The notes beneath the pieces were generated by a model, which was not told the origin of the DNA, made no database searches, and saw nothing but the letters and a program-made list of their open reading frames with translations. 64,000 nucleotides of DNA. Origin: Hydractinia symbiolongicarpus. Its lineage: Eukaryota; Cnidaria; Hydrozoa; Anthoathecata; Hydractiniidae. This document shows positions 1 to 11,550 of the stretch, in pieces. Numbering within the stretch: the stretch's first letter is position 1; the number at the start of each line of letters is the position of its first letter. Where the stretch lies: the NCBI RefSeq assembly GCF_029227915.1, contig NC_079880.1, positions 28,329,501 through 28,393,500 on the forward strand, read 5' to 3'. Position numbers and translations under genes: made by a program.

Positions 1-3000
1 TCGGGAAATCAGTTTACTCCCTGGGTACTTCCTTTATATACATTCAACTATACGGGCCAAGCCCGGGATTTACGGGAAATCGCGGATTTTCGTTTGCCGG
101 CGATTAAAGTTCTTTTATTCAGCGTCTCATCAAAAATGAAAACATTTTTGAAAACTACAAGTCTCACGCGCTTTAGTGGTGAAAAATTAATTTAAAAAAT
201 CGTTCTGGAAATGAGTTTACTCACAGGGTACTTTCTTTGTATACATTCGACTATACGGCCAAGCCCGGGATTTTGCGGAAAATCGCGGGTTTTCGTTTGC
301 CGGCGATTAAACCTCTTTCATTAAGCGTCTCATCAAAAATGAAAACATTTTTGAAAACTACAAGTCTCATGCGTTTTAGTGGTGAAAAAATTTTTTAAAG
401 AATCGTTCGGGAAATGAGTTTACTCTCTGGGTACTTTCTTTGTATACATTCGACTACACGGGCCAAGCCCAGGATTTAGGGGAAATCGCGGGTTTTCGTT
501 TGCCGGCGATTAAACCACTATCATTAAGCGTCTCATCAAAAATGAAAACATTTCTGAAGACTACAAGTCTCATGCGTTTTAGTGGTGAAAAAATAATTTA
601 AAAAATCGTTCGGGAAATGAGTTTACTCCCTGGGTACTTTCTTTGTATACTTTTGACTTTACGGGCCGAGTCTTGGATTTACGGTAAATTGCGGGTTTTC
701 GTTTGCCGGCGATTAAACTTCTTTTATTCTGCGTCCCATCAAAAATGAAAACATTTTTAAAAACTACAAGTCTCATGGGCTTTAGAGGTGAAATAATAAT
801 TTAAAACATCGTTCCGGAAATGAGTTTACTCACAGGGTACTTTTTTGTAAGCATTCGACTATACGGGACAAGCCCGGGATTTAGGGAAATCGTGGTATTT
901 CGTTTGCCGGCAATTAAACCTCTTTCATTAAGCGTCTCATTAAAAATGAAAACATTTTTGGAAAGTACAAGTCTCATTCGTTCTATTGGTCCTGAAATAA
1001 TTTGAAAAATCGTTCGGGAAATGAGTTTACTCACAGGGTACTTTCTTTGTATACATTCGACTATACATGCCAAGCCCGGGATTTACGGGAAATCGAGGGT
1101 TTTCGTTTGCCGGCGATTAAACCTCTTTCATTAAGCGTCTCATCAAAAATGAAAACATTTTTGAAAACTACAAGTGTCATGCGTTTTAGTGGTGAAAAAA
1201 AAATTTAAAAATTCGCTCGGGAAATAAGTTTACACCCTGGGTACTTTCTTTATATACATTCGACTATACGGGCCGAGTCCGGGATTTACGTGCAATCGCG
1301 GGTTTTCGTTTGCCGGCGATTAAACTCCTTTATTCAGCGTCTCATCAAAAATGAAAACATTTTTGAGAACTACAAGTCTCATGCGTTTTAGTGGTGAAAA
1401 GATAATTTAAAAAATCGTTCTGGAAATAAGTTTACTCACAGGGTACTTTCTTTGTAAGCATTCGACTATACGGGATAAGCCCGGAATTTAGGGAAATCGT
1501 GGTATTTCGTTTGCCGGCGATTAAACCTCTTTCATTAAGCGTCTCATTAAAAATGAAAACATTTTTGGAAACTACAAGTATCATTCGTTCTATTGGTGCA
1601 GAAATAATTTGAAAAATGGTTCGGGAAATCAGTTTACTCTCTGGGTACTTTCTTTTTATACATTCAACTATACGGGCCAAGCCCGGGATTTACGGGAAAT
1701 CGCGGATTTTCGTTTGCCGGTGAATAAACTTCTTTTATTCAGCGTCTCATCAAAAATGAAAACATTTTTGAAAACTACAAGTCTCACGCGCTTTAGTGGT
1801 GAAAAAATAATTTAAAAAATCGTTCTGGAAATGAGTTTACTCACAGGGTACTTTCTTTGTATACATTCGACTATACGGCCAAGCCCAAGATTTTGCGGAA
1901 AATCGCGGGTTTTCGATTGCCGGCGATTAAACCTCTTTCATTAAGCGTCTCATCAAAAATGAAAACATTTTTGAAAACTACAAGTCTCATGCGTTTTAGT
2001 GGTGAAAAATTTTTTTAAAGAATCGTTCGGGAAATGAGTTTAGTCCCTGGGTACTTTCTTTGTATACATTCGACTACACGGGCCAAGCCCGGGATTTAGC
2101 GGAAATCGCTGGTTTTCGTTTGCCGGCGATTAAATCTCTTTCATTAAGCGTCTCATCAAAAATGAAAACATTTTTGAAAACTACAAGTCTCATGCGTTTT
2201 AGTGGTGAAAAAATAATATAAAAAATCGTTCGGGAAATGAGTTTACTCCCTGGGTACTTTCTTTGTATACTTTTGACTTTACGGGCCGAGTCCGGGATTT
2301 ACGGTATATTGCGGGTTTTCGTTTGCCGGCGATTAAACTTCTTTTATTCAGCGTCCCATCAAAAATGAAAACATTTTTAAAAACTACAAGTCTCATGGGC
2401 TTTAGAGGTGAAATAATAATTTAAAACATCGTTCCGGAAATGAGTTTACTCACAGGGTACTTTTTTTGTAAGCATTCGACTATACGGGACAAGCCCGGGA
2501 TTTAGGGAAATCGTGGTATTTCGTTTGCCGGCAATTAAACCTCTTTCATTAAACGTCTCATTAAAAATGAAAACATTTTTAGAAAGTACAAGTCTCATTC
2601 GTTCTATTGGTGCAGAAATAATTTGAAAAATCGTTCGGGAAGTCAATTTACTCCCTGGGTACTTTCTTTATATACATTCAACTATACGTGCCAAGCCCGG
2701 GATTTACGGGAAATCGCGGGTTTTCGTTTGCCGGCGATTAAACTTGTTTTATTCAGCGTCTCATCAAAAATGAAAACATTTTTGAAAACTACAAGTCTCA
2801 CGCGTTTTAGTGGTGAAAAAATAATTTAAAAAATCGTTCTGGAAATGAGTTTACTCACAGGGTACTTTCTTTGTATACATTCGACTATACAGGCCAAGCC
2901 CGGGATTTACGGGAAATCGAGGGTTTTCGGTCGCCGGCGATTAAACCTCTTTCATTAAGCGTCTCATCAAAAATGAAAACATTTTTGAAAACTACAAGTC

Positions 3001-4250
3001 TCACGCGCTTTAGTGGTGAAAAAATAATTTAAAAAATCGTTCTGGAAATGAGTTTACTCACCGGGTACTTTCTTTGTATACATTCGACTATACGGCCAAG
3101 CCCGGGATTTTGCAGAAAATCGCGGGTTTTCGTTTGCCGGCGATTAAACCTCTTTCATTAAGCGTCTCATCAAAAATTAAAACATTTTTGAAAACTACAA
3201 GTCTCATGCGTTTTAGTGGTGAAAAAAATTTTTAAAGAATCGTTCGGGAAATGAGTTTACTCCCTCGGTACTTTCTTTGTATACATTCGACTACACGGGC
3301 CAAGCCCGGGATTTAGGGAAAATCGCTGGTTTTCGTTTGCCGGCGATTAAATCTCTTTCATTAGGCGTCTCATCAAAAATGAAAACATTTTTGAAAACTA
3401 CAAGTCTCATGCGTTTTAGTGGTGAAAAAATAATTTAAAAAATCGTTCGGGAAATGAGTTTACTCCCTGGGTACTTTCTTTGCATACTTTTGACTATACA
3501 GCCCTAGTCGGGGATTTACGGGAAGTCGCGGGTTTTCCTTTGCCGGCGATTAAACTTCTTTTATTCAGCGTCTCATCAAAAATGAAAACATTTTTGAAAA
3601 CTACAAGTCTCACGCGTTTTAGTGGTGAAAAAATAATTTAAAAAATCGTTCGGGAAATGAGTTTACTACCTGGGTACTTTCTTTGTATACTTTTGACTTT
3701 ACGGGCCGAGTCCGGGATTTACGGTAAATTGCGGGTTTCGTTTGCCGGCGATTAAACTTCTTTTATTCAGCGTCCCATCAAAAATGAAAACATTTTTAAA
3801 AACTACAAGTCTCATGGGCTTTAGAGGTGAAATAATAATTTAAAACATCGTTCCGGAAATGAGTTTACATACAGGGTACTTTTTTTGTAAGCATTCGACT
3901 ATACGGGACAAGCCCGGGATTTAGGGAAATCGTGGTATTTCGTTTGCCCGCGATTAAACCTCTTTCATTAAGCGTCTCATTAAAAATGAAAACATTTTTG
4001 GAAAGTACAAGTCTCATTCGTTCTATTGGTGCAGAAATAATTTGAAAAATCTTTCGGAAAGTCAGTTTACTCCCTGGGTACTTTCTTTATATACATTCAA
4101 CTATACGTGCCAAGCCCGGGATTTACGGGAAATCGCGGGTTTTCGTTTGCCGGCGATTAAACTTCTTTTATTCAGCGTCTCATCAAAAATGAAAACATTT
4201 TTGAAAACTACAAGTCTCACGCGTTTTAGTGGTGAAAAAATAATTTAAAA
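1..4250 (+). repeat. Higher-order repeat of array 1 (8-mer, 7-mer and 6-mer periods)
   Basis: The order of monomer variants recurs. The window start, with GGGAAATCAGTTTACTC, reappears 1620 bp later at 1621. The TTTTTTAAAGAATCG variant near 390 reappears near 2010, and the TTTTGACTTTACGGG variant at 651 recurs at 2271, each about 1620 bp on (eight monomers). The next repetition is shorter: 2271 to 3691 is 1420 bp (seven monomers), and the AAAGAATCG variant recurs after about 1220 bp (six monomers). Changes in whole-monomer steps are what unequal exchange between misaligned arrays produces. Confidence 0.88.
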
Positions 4251-4795
4251 AATCGTTCTGGAAATGAGTTTACTCACAGGGTACTTTCTTTGTATACATT
4301 CGACTATACAGGCCAAGCCCGGGATTTACGGGAAATCGAGGGTTTTCGTTTGCCGGCGATTAAACCTCTTTCATTAAGCGTCTCATCAAAAATGAAAACA
4401 TTTTTGAAAACTACAAGTCTCATGCGTTTTAGTGGTGAAAAAATAATTTAAAAAATCGTTCGGGAAATGCGTTTACTCCCTGGGTACTTTCTTTGCATAC
4501 TTTTGACTATACAGCCCTAGTCAGGGATTTACGGGAAGTCGCGGGTTTTCCTTTGCCGGCGATTAAACTTCTTTTATTCAGCGTCTCATCAAAAATGAAA
4601 ACATTTTTGAAAACTACAAGTCTCACGCGTTTTAGTGGTGAAAAAATAATTTAAAAAATCGTTCTTGAAATGAGTTTACTCACAGGGTACTTTCTTTGTA
4701 TACATTCGACTATACGGGACAAGCCCGGGATTTACGGTAAATCGCGAGTTTTCGTTTGCCGGCGATTAAACCTCTTTCATTAAGCGTCTCATTAA
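1..4795 (+). repeat. Satellite array 1, ~203-bp monomers, old-type variants
   Basis: Head-to-tail monomers begin before the window and stop inside a monomer at 4795. Each carries the landmarks CGTTCGGGAAATGAG, GGGTACTTTCTTTGTATAC, TTTCGTTTGCCGGCGATTAA, AGCGTCTCATCAAAAATG and CTACAAGTCTCATG. Many monomers are a distinctive diverged type: CACAGGGTACTT, GTAAGCATTCGAC, GGGACAAGCC, ATCGTGGTATTTCG, and a tail with GGTGCAGAAATAATTTG (for example about 820-1010, 1430-1610, 2440-2630 and 3850-4040). Monomers here differ from one another more than in the later arrays, as expected of an older or array-edge zone. No coding function is apparent; open frames are about one monomer long. Confidence 0.97.
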
Positions 4796-4832
4796 CTAGA
4801 AATTAAAAAAAAGGTTGCGAAGCATTTCGCAA
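4796..4832 (-). other. Left terminus of insert 1: CTAG plus hairpin
   Basis: CTAG occupies 4796-4799. After a 15-nt A-rich spacer comes a perfect hairpin: stem TTGCGAA (4815-4821), loop GCAT, stem TTCGCAA (4826-4832). Read on the minus strand this is hairpin, short spacer, CTAG, then T, the arrangement of a Helitron 3' end. The spacer is slightly longer than the usual 10-12 nt. With no recognised 5' partner the assignment is tentative. Confidence 0.4.
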
Positions 4833-6240
4833 GTTGCAAGCAAAATTAAACTATCCAATACTTTGTCCCTAGCGCTTCTTGTTTCTTTGGCGCTAACATC
4901 TTCCGAAATACATCAAAATTGAATATCATATAGAAGAACCCTGGGGACGAGGTAGGAAAATAAACGCTCTGCGGAACAATTCGTTGCTCAAAAACAGTTT
5001 TTTTTTGCGAATAGACTGCGCGAGTATTTGATGTGCGTGGGATATTCTTTTCAAAATGTGCGAGAAAATTAGATTACGCGAAACTAACAAAAACGAATAA
5101 CGCGTGTTAAAATTTTGTACCGCCTTTTCCCACAGAATGGTAAAAGTAAAGAGCGCAATACAAAATTACACTTTTAGCAGTATTCCGAAAGATATGTGAT
5201 ACATCGAGTTGCACAACCCGCAGAAGTTGGTCCTAACGTAACGATTTCGTAAATAACCTCACAACAAAACAGTATTTTTTTCACGTAAAAATACCGGCAC
5301 TAGAAGCCACAGAATCTGCTGGAACGAATTTCGAAAACTCACGGGAAACAATTAAAACAAAAACAAACAAATCAAAACAGTTTTTTAACTTTATCAAGAT
5401 TTATTAAATAGCTTCAAATTTGGGCAGAAAAACAATAACGGATTCGCCTTCGTTTCACCACACGCATTAGAAGATTACATCACTCACTCCCATTGTACAC
5501 AATCTAAAAGATAAAGAAAACATTTTCATATAGTAAAGCTTCCAGTGCCTTTAAGGGATGGCCAAGTCAATGGAATTGAAAGCACTGTTTTTCATCTTAT
5601 AAATAATTAAGGCTAATTCAGAAAAGTATAAAAGAAAAAAACTAAACAATTTGGCAACTTTACTAATTTTATACGCAAAGTTCCAACCATACCAACAGTT
5701 TCCAAATCTGACAAAATCATTTTAGAAGTGTTTACTTTTTGCAGAATTTGATTGATGCAAGGCCAAGGGAAATAAATAAGTTTATTGTCCTAGACCCATT
5801 TAAAAACATATGCTTCTCATCATTCAGTTTTTTTTCAACCAACATTAATGTAATCACCCAGAGGAAATTATAATGTCTCTTGTGTGTGTTTTAGAAGCTG
5901 AGTACACAAATACACAAATATTACAAGTGCTGAACTTTGGCAATCATATTTTGCAATCAGACCCTTTTAAAAACTATGCTGAACCATGTCAATTATTAAA
6001 TTCAGCACTAATAGAAAAGCACCTTGGATAGGATTCTTTGTTGGGCGAATAAAATGACTGACAAATGGTTTATCCTGAATGAAATAGTAATTTTTACACA
6101 AATAATTTAAAAAATAATGAACTTTGTTATGTGGGTTGTTCTCGAACACACGTGGGCGGTGGACAAAAAACTGTGATGTAATTTCTCTTGGTCTATTATT
6201 CCTGAGAATATTCTAAAATAAAAGGGTGTCAATAAGCTGC
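4833..6240. other. AT-rich interior of insert 1, left part; no gene recognised
   Basis: Sequence without satellite similarity. An imperfect inverted repeat lies at 5543-5587 (CAGTGC and GCACTG at its outer ends). The open frame near 5967-6149 on the minus strand would have to start at GTG and has no recognisable domain. No homopolymer tail, LTR pair or tRNA-like promoter box is apparent. Confidence 0.5.
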
Positions 6241-6250
6241 AAACAGCCAC

Positions 6251-6334
6251 ATATATAAGGGCGAGTTCGGGCAACTTTTCCAATTAAATTAGTGATTGTC
6301 TTCCAAAACCGCCCGCACTTTGCCGAACTTGCCT
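6251..6334. other. TATA-like motif and imperfect inverted repeat in insert 1
   Basis: TATATAAGG near 6251-6260 resembles a TATA box. It directly precedes GGCGAGTTCGGG (6260-6271), which is nearly the reverse complement of GCCGAACTTGCC (6322-6333), 10 of 12 positions matching. The loop between the arms is about 50 nt. It could be a promoter with an upstream dyad or an internal structural feature of the element. No credible coding sequence follows. Confidence 0.3.
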
Positions 6335-6642
6335 GGAGCATTTTCAAAATTCAATTCCTTGTAACATACCTTGTGGACGATAGTTGGAAAAAGATGCTTT
6401 AAGAGAAAGAAGTTAATAAAAATTAAAAGTTATTTATCAAGTAAATTTTATCAAAAACCATCAAAAACTGTTCTTTTAAAAACTTTACTACCACATAGTT
6501 TACTTTATGGTCTATGCAGGTTTTTTCGGGTGAATACTTCAATTTTTTTGCAAAACGCTAAACTTGCCCAAAAACGCCTGCACGTTATACGGCGTATGCA
6601 GCTTATCAGCACCCTTGTTCTAAAGTTACAAGCAGTTTCGAA

Positions 6643-6684
6643 GATGCCCACGCCGTTTAGAGGACGTGGTGCGGCTTGGGCATC
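6643..6684. other. Strong hairpin in insert 1
   Basis: Arms GATGCCCACGCCG (6643-6655) and CGGCTTGGGCATC (6672-6684) are complementary at 12 of 13 positions around a 16-nt loop. This is the strongest inverted repeat in the insert and it is locally GC-rich in an AT-rich setting. It may be a structured RNA element, a fragment of a smaller element, or a trace of older cargo. The class is not recognised. Confidence 0.5.
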
Positions 6685-6699
6685 CTAGAAGTTCTGTTT

Positions 6700-7548
6700 A
6701 ATGACAGTTTTCATGTTTTAATGTCGTTTTAAACCTTGTTCTCAGGGAGGGTGTACGGAAAACTAATTCCTATTGACAATTACATTGCTGTTGGTTTGAA
6801 AGCAAAAGTGGATATTTTTTTAATTACTGTAACAGGTTACTTATATAATAAATAAAAAATGATAAAAAACGGTTGGTCAGCTCACTCTAGCGCCCAGAGC
6901 TATTTGTTTTGTCTGCGCCCTAGCTACAGGTTTTCCTATATCTGGCTATCAGTTAGGTAGTAATACAGCTTCTCCATATGTATTCTACAAATTACTTTCA
7001 ATTCTTTTATACAAAACTGAGCTCTAGCTAGCTACCTTTCGTGTGATTAAGCCTTACCTTGATTTGGATAAAACCAATTAAAATTGATAATATTGTACTC
7101 TTACATCTTCTTAGAAACAATAAAATAAAACACAGCTCGGCGCGTTATAAATGTACAAATTACTTCAATTTTTCTTTAGGAAAGGGTACCTTACACAGGA
7201 GCTTTCCAATCCAACTAAAATCTCCAGAAAAAGCACAGCAACAAAAAAGCTTAAAATACACAAGTAAAGTCGATTAGAAACAGGACTAGCAATATATTTT
7301 TTCAAAAGAAGAAAACCGTTTTAATACTATTATATTTCATTAAAATACAACTATAATAGTATTAGAAGCAAAATTGCGAAGTAATTAATTAATTATTTAT
7401 ACCATAATTAGCTATAATACAAAGAAATAAGGCATATTTAGGGTCTGTAAAATATACGTGTCTAAAATGCCGACTACCGTTTCTTGTTCACGGCATATTC
7501 CTCTTTGTGTGTTCAAGTTCGGCGGACGTATAATCCGGACCAAAAGAC
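6700..7548. other. AT-rich interior of insert 1, right part; no gene recognised
   Basis: Unique AT-rich sequence with short TA-rich stretches (for example 7318-7440) and GCTCTAGCTAGCTACC near 7020. Open frames here lack an ATG at a useful place and have no recognisable protein family. Confidence 0.5.
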
Positions 7549-7578
7549 GGGGTGGGTCAAAATCCGGGGGTGGGGGGG
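7549..7578 (+). other. G-rich tract, candidate G-quadruplex
   Basis: Four G runs on the plus strand: GGGG (7549-7552), GGG (7554-7556), GGGGG (7566-7570) and GGGGGGG (7572-7578), with loops of 1, 9 and 1 nt. This satisfies a relaxed G-quadruplex pattern and is unique in the window. It lies about 260 bp from the right end of insert 1. Confidence 0.55.
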
Positions 7579-7793
7579 TACGAGCCGTACTTATTGCATT
7601 TTTTACTAAACTTATACTTTAACCCCTCGGTCCAAACTTTGTTTTATTAGAAAAAAAAATACCCTAGCTTTATGTGCAAAAATGTCAGTCCTATTTCTTT
7701 ACGCTGATTTTATATGATTTTTTTTCTATCGAAATTTTGAGAATCTCAATAATTCTCTTGGTATACCTCGCGTGTAGTAAACGTGCTCCACAA

Positions 7794-7837
7794 TTTCGCT
7801 TCGCTCGCTTCGCTCGCAAAGCTCAATTGCTTCGCAA
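7794..7837. other. Right terminus of insert 1: TTCGCTCGC short repeats and inverted 10-mer
   Basis: The last 40 bp of the insert hold a short CTTCGCTCG direct repeat, then GCTCAATTGCTTCGC, which runs straight into satellite. TGCTTCGCAA (7828-7837) is the exact reverse complement of TTGCGAAGCA at the left end, although its last two A residues overlap the satellite A-tract. This could be a terminal inverted repeat or chance similarity of GCGAAGC-rich ends. Confidence 0.4.
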
Positions 7838-9530
7838 AAATGAAAACATTTTCGAAAACTACAAGTCTCATGCGTTTTAGTGGTGAAAAGATAATTTAAA
7901 AAATCGTTCCGGAAATGAGTTTACTCACAGGGTACTTTTTTTGTAAGCATTCGACTATACGGGACAAGCCCGGGATTTAGGGAAATCGTGGTATTTCGTT
8001 TGCCGGCGATTAAACCTCTTTTATTAAACGTGTCATTAAAAATGAAAACATTTTTGGAAAGTACAAGTCTCATTCGTTCTATTGGTGCAGAAATAATTTG
8101 AAAAATGGTTCGGGAAGTCAGTTTACTCCCTGGGTACTTTCTTTATATACATTCAACTATACGTGCCAAGCCCGGGATTTACGGGAAATCGAGGGTTTTT
8201 GTTTGCCGGCGATTAAACTTCTTTTATTCAGCGTCTCATCAAAAATGAAAACATTTTTGAGAACTACAAGTCTCATGCGTTTTAGTGGTGAAAAGATAAT
8301 TTAAAAAATCGTTCTGGAAATGAGTTTACTCACAGGGTACTTGCTTTGTAAGAATTAGACTATACGGGACAAGCCCGGGATTTAGGGAAATCGTGGTATT
8401 TCGTTTGCCGGCGATTAAACCTCTTTCATTAAGCGTGTCATTAAAAATGAAAACATTTTTGGAAACTACAAGTATCATGCGTTTTAGTGGTGAAAAAATA
8501 ATTTAAAAAATCGTTCGGGAGATGAGTTTACTGCCTGGGTACTTTCTTTGTATACTTTTGACTTTACGGGCCCAGTCCGGGATTTACGGTAAATTGCGGG
8601 TTTTCGTTTGCCGGCGATTAAACTTCTTTTATTCAGCGTCCCATCAAAAATGAAAACATTTTTAAAAACTACAAGTCTCATGGGCTTTAGAGGTGAAATA
8701 ATAATTTAAAACATCGTTCCGGAAATGAGTTTACTCACAGGGTACTTTTTTTGTAAGTATTCGACTATACGGGACAAGCCCGGGATTTAGGGAAATCGTG
8801 GTATTTCGTTTGCCGGCGATTAAACCTCTTTCATTAAGCGTCTCATTAAAAATGAAAACATTTTTGGAAAGTACAAGTCTCATTCGTTCTATTGGTGCAG
8901 AAATAATTTGAAAAATCGTTCGGGAAGTCAGTTTACTCCCTGGGTACTTTCTTTATATACATTCAACTATACGTGCCAAGCCCGGGATTTACGGGAAATC
9001 GCGGGTTTTCGTTTGCCGGCGATTAAACTTCTTTTATTCAGCGTCTCATCAAAAATGAAAACATTTTTGAAAAGTACAAGTCTCACGTGTCTTAGTGGTG
9101 AAAAAATAATTTAAAAAATCGTTCTGGAAATGAGTTTACTCACAGGGTACTTTCTTTGTATACATTCGACTATACAGGCCAAGCCCGGGATTTACGGGAA
9201 ATCGAGGGTTTTCGTTTGCCGGCGAATAATCCTCTTTCATTAAGCGTCTCATCAAAAATGAAAACATTTTTGAAAACTACAAGTCTCATGCGTTTTAGTG
9301 GTGAAAAGATAATTGAAAAAATCGTTTTGGAAATGAGTTTACTCACAGGGTACTTTCTTTGTATACATTCGACTATACGGGGTAAGCCCGGGATTTACGG
9401 GAAATCGCGGGTTTTCGTTTGCCCGCGATTAAACCACTTTCATTAAGCGTCTCATCAAAAATGAAAACATTTCTGAAAATTACAAGTGTCATGCGTTTTA
9501 GTGGTGAAATAATAATTTAAATAATCGTTC
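7836..9530 (+). repeat. Old-type monomer zone at the start of array 2
   Basis: Monomers with GTAAGCATTCGAC, GGGACAAGCC, ATCGTGGTATTTCG and GGTGCAGAAATAATTTG continue the style of array 1 on the far side of insert 1. This supports insert 1 having split one older array. From about 9.5 kb the monomers become the more uniform families of the array interior. Confidence 0.8.
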
Positions 9531-11550
9531 GGGAAATGAGTTTACTCACAGGGTACTTTCTTTGTATACATTCGACTATACGGGTCGAGTCCGGGGTGTT
9601 TACGGGAAATGGCGGGTTTTCGTTTGCCGGCGATTAAACTTCTTTTATTCAGCGTCTCATCAAAAATGAAAACATTTTTAAAAACTACAAGTCTCACGGT
9701 CTTTAGTGGTTAAATAATAATTTAAAAAATCGTTCGGGAAATGAGTTTACTCCCTGGGTACTTTCTTTGTATACATTCGACTATACGGGCCAAGCCCGGG
9801 ATTTACGGGAAATCGCGGGTTTTCGTTTGCCGGCGATTAAACCACTTTCATTAAGCGTCTCATCAAAAATGAAAACATTTCTGAAAACTACAAGTCTCAT
9901 GCGTTTTAGTGGTGAAAAAATAATTTAAAAAATCGTTCGGGAAATGACTTTACTCCCTGGGTACTTTCTTTGTATACTTTTGACTATACGGGCCGAGTCC
10001 GGGATTTACGGGAAGTCGCGGGTTTTCGTTTGCCGGCGATTAAACTTCTTTTATTCAGCGTCTCATCAAAAATGAAAACATTTTTAAAAACTACAAGTCT
10101 CATGGGCTTTAGTGGTGAAATAATAATTTAAATAATCGTTCGGGAAATGAGTTTACTCCCTGGGTACTTTCTTTATATACATTCAACTATACGTGCCAAG
10201 CCCGGGATTTACGGGAAATCGCGGGTTTTCGTTTGCCGGCGATTAAACTTCTTTTATTCAGCGTCTCATCAAAAATGAAAACATTTTTGAAAAGTACAAG
10301 TCTCACGTGTCTTAGTGGTGAAAAAATAATTTAAAAAATCGTTCTGGAAATGAGTTTACTCACAGGGTACTTTCTTTGTATACATTCGACTATACAGGCC
10401 AAGCCCGGGATTTACGGGAAATCGAGGGTTTTCGTTTGCCGGCGAATAATCCTCTTTCATTAAGCGTCTCATCAAAAATGAAAACATTTTTGAAAACTAC
10501 AAGTCTCATGCGTTTTAGTGGTGAAAAGATAATTGAAAAAATCGTTTTGGAAATGAGTTTACTCACAGGGTACTTTCTTTGTATACATTCGACTATACGG
10601 GGTAAGCCCGGGATTTACGGGAAATCGCGGGTTTTCGTTTGCCCGCGATTAAACCACTTTCATTAAGCGTCTCATCAAAAATGAAAACATTTCTGAAAAT
10701 TACAAGTGTCATGCGTTTTAGTGGTGAAAAAATAATTTAAAAAATCGTTCGGGAAATGAGTTTACTCCCTGGTTACCTTCTTTGTATACTTTTGACTATA
10801 CGGGCCCAGTCCGGGATTTACGGGAAACCGCGGGTTTTCGTTTGCCGGCGGTTAAACTTCTTTTATTCAGCGTCTCATCAAAAATGAAAACATTTTTAAA
10901 AACTACAAGTCTCATGGGCTTTAGTGGTGAAATAATAATTTAAATAATCGTTCGGGAAATGAGTTTACTCCCTGGGTACTTTCTTTGTATACTTTTGACT
11001 ATACGGGTCGAGTCCGGGGTGTTTACGGGAAATGGCGGGTTTTCGTTTGCCGGCGATTAAACTTCTTTTATTCAGCGTCTCATCAAAAATGAAAACATTT
11101 TTAAAAACTACAAGTCTCACGGTCTTTAGTGGTTAAATAATAATTTAAAAAATCGTTCGGGAAATGAGTTTACTCCCTGGGTACTTTCTTTGTATACATT
11201 CGACTATACGGGCCAAGCCCGGGATTTACGGGAAATCGCGGGTTTTCGTTTGCCGGCGATTAAACCACTTTCATTAAGCGTCTCATCAAAAATGAAAACA
11301 TTTCTGAAAACTACAAGTCTCATGCGTTTTAGTGGTGAAAAAATAATTTAAAAAATCGTTCGGGAAATGACTTTACTCCCTGGGTACTTTCTTTGTATAC
11401 TTTTGACTATACGGGCCGAGTCCGGGATTTACGGGAAGTCGCGGGTTTTCGTTTGCCGGCGATTAAACTTCTTTTATTCAGCGTCTCATCAAAAATGAAA
11501 ACATTTTTAAAAACTACAAGTCTCATGGGCTTTAGTGGTGAAATAATAAT
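8930..11550 (+). repeat. Tandem duplication of ~6-7 monomers (1220/1423 bp)
   Basis: About 8930-9500 is repeated at about 10150-10720 with a shift of 1220 bp, including the rare variants GGCGAATAATCCTC, GATAATTGAAAAAATCG and TTGCCCGCGATTAAACC. The following stretch, with the rare GAGTCCGGGGTGTTTACGGG at about 9586 and 11009, is offset by 1423 bp (seven monomers). The one-monomer difference points to a later gain or loss. Confidence 0.88.

Larger units (their letters stand above)
4796..7835. mobile_element. 3.04-kb non-satellite insert within a satellite monomer; candidate mobile element
   Basis: Satellite stops after GCGTCTCATTAA (to 4795) and resumes at AAAAATGAAAACATTTT (from 7836). Joined across the gap these restore GCGTCTCATTAAAAATG, so phase is kept with at most an AA target duplication. 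This argues for insertion rather than a random junction. The left end reads CTAG, a 15-nt spacer, then a 7-bp hairpin, like a reversed Helitron 3' end. The right end lacks the matching GA|T. The 10-mer TTGCGAAGCA (4815-4824) recurs inverted at 7828-7837, an alternative terminal inverted repeat. The interior is AT-rich and has no recognisable transposase, Rep or reverse transcriptase. The element class is unresolved. Confidence 0.6.

Noticed and set aside
1-4795. rDNA intergenic spacer subrepeats
   Set aside because: No rRNA coding sequence or recognisable rRNA landmark appears in 64 kb, and the arrays are longer than usual spacer subrepeats.
4791-4799. TTAA at the left edge of insert 1 as a piggyBac target
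   Set aside because: No TTAA and no matching terminal repeat at the right edge (7830-7840).
5543-5587. Inverted repeat as a tRNA or small RNA gene
   Set aside because: Stem imperfect, no cloverleaf and no A/B-box pair visible.
5967-6149. 60-residue minus-strand frame in insert 1
   Set aside because: GTG start, AT-driven composition, no domain.
6371-6688. 105-residue open frame in insert 1
   Set aside because: It starts at TTG and the first ATG in frame is near 6595. There is no recognisable domain, and the end overlaps the hairpin at 6643-6684.
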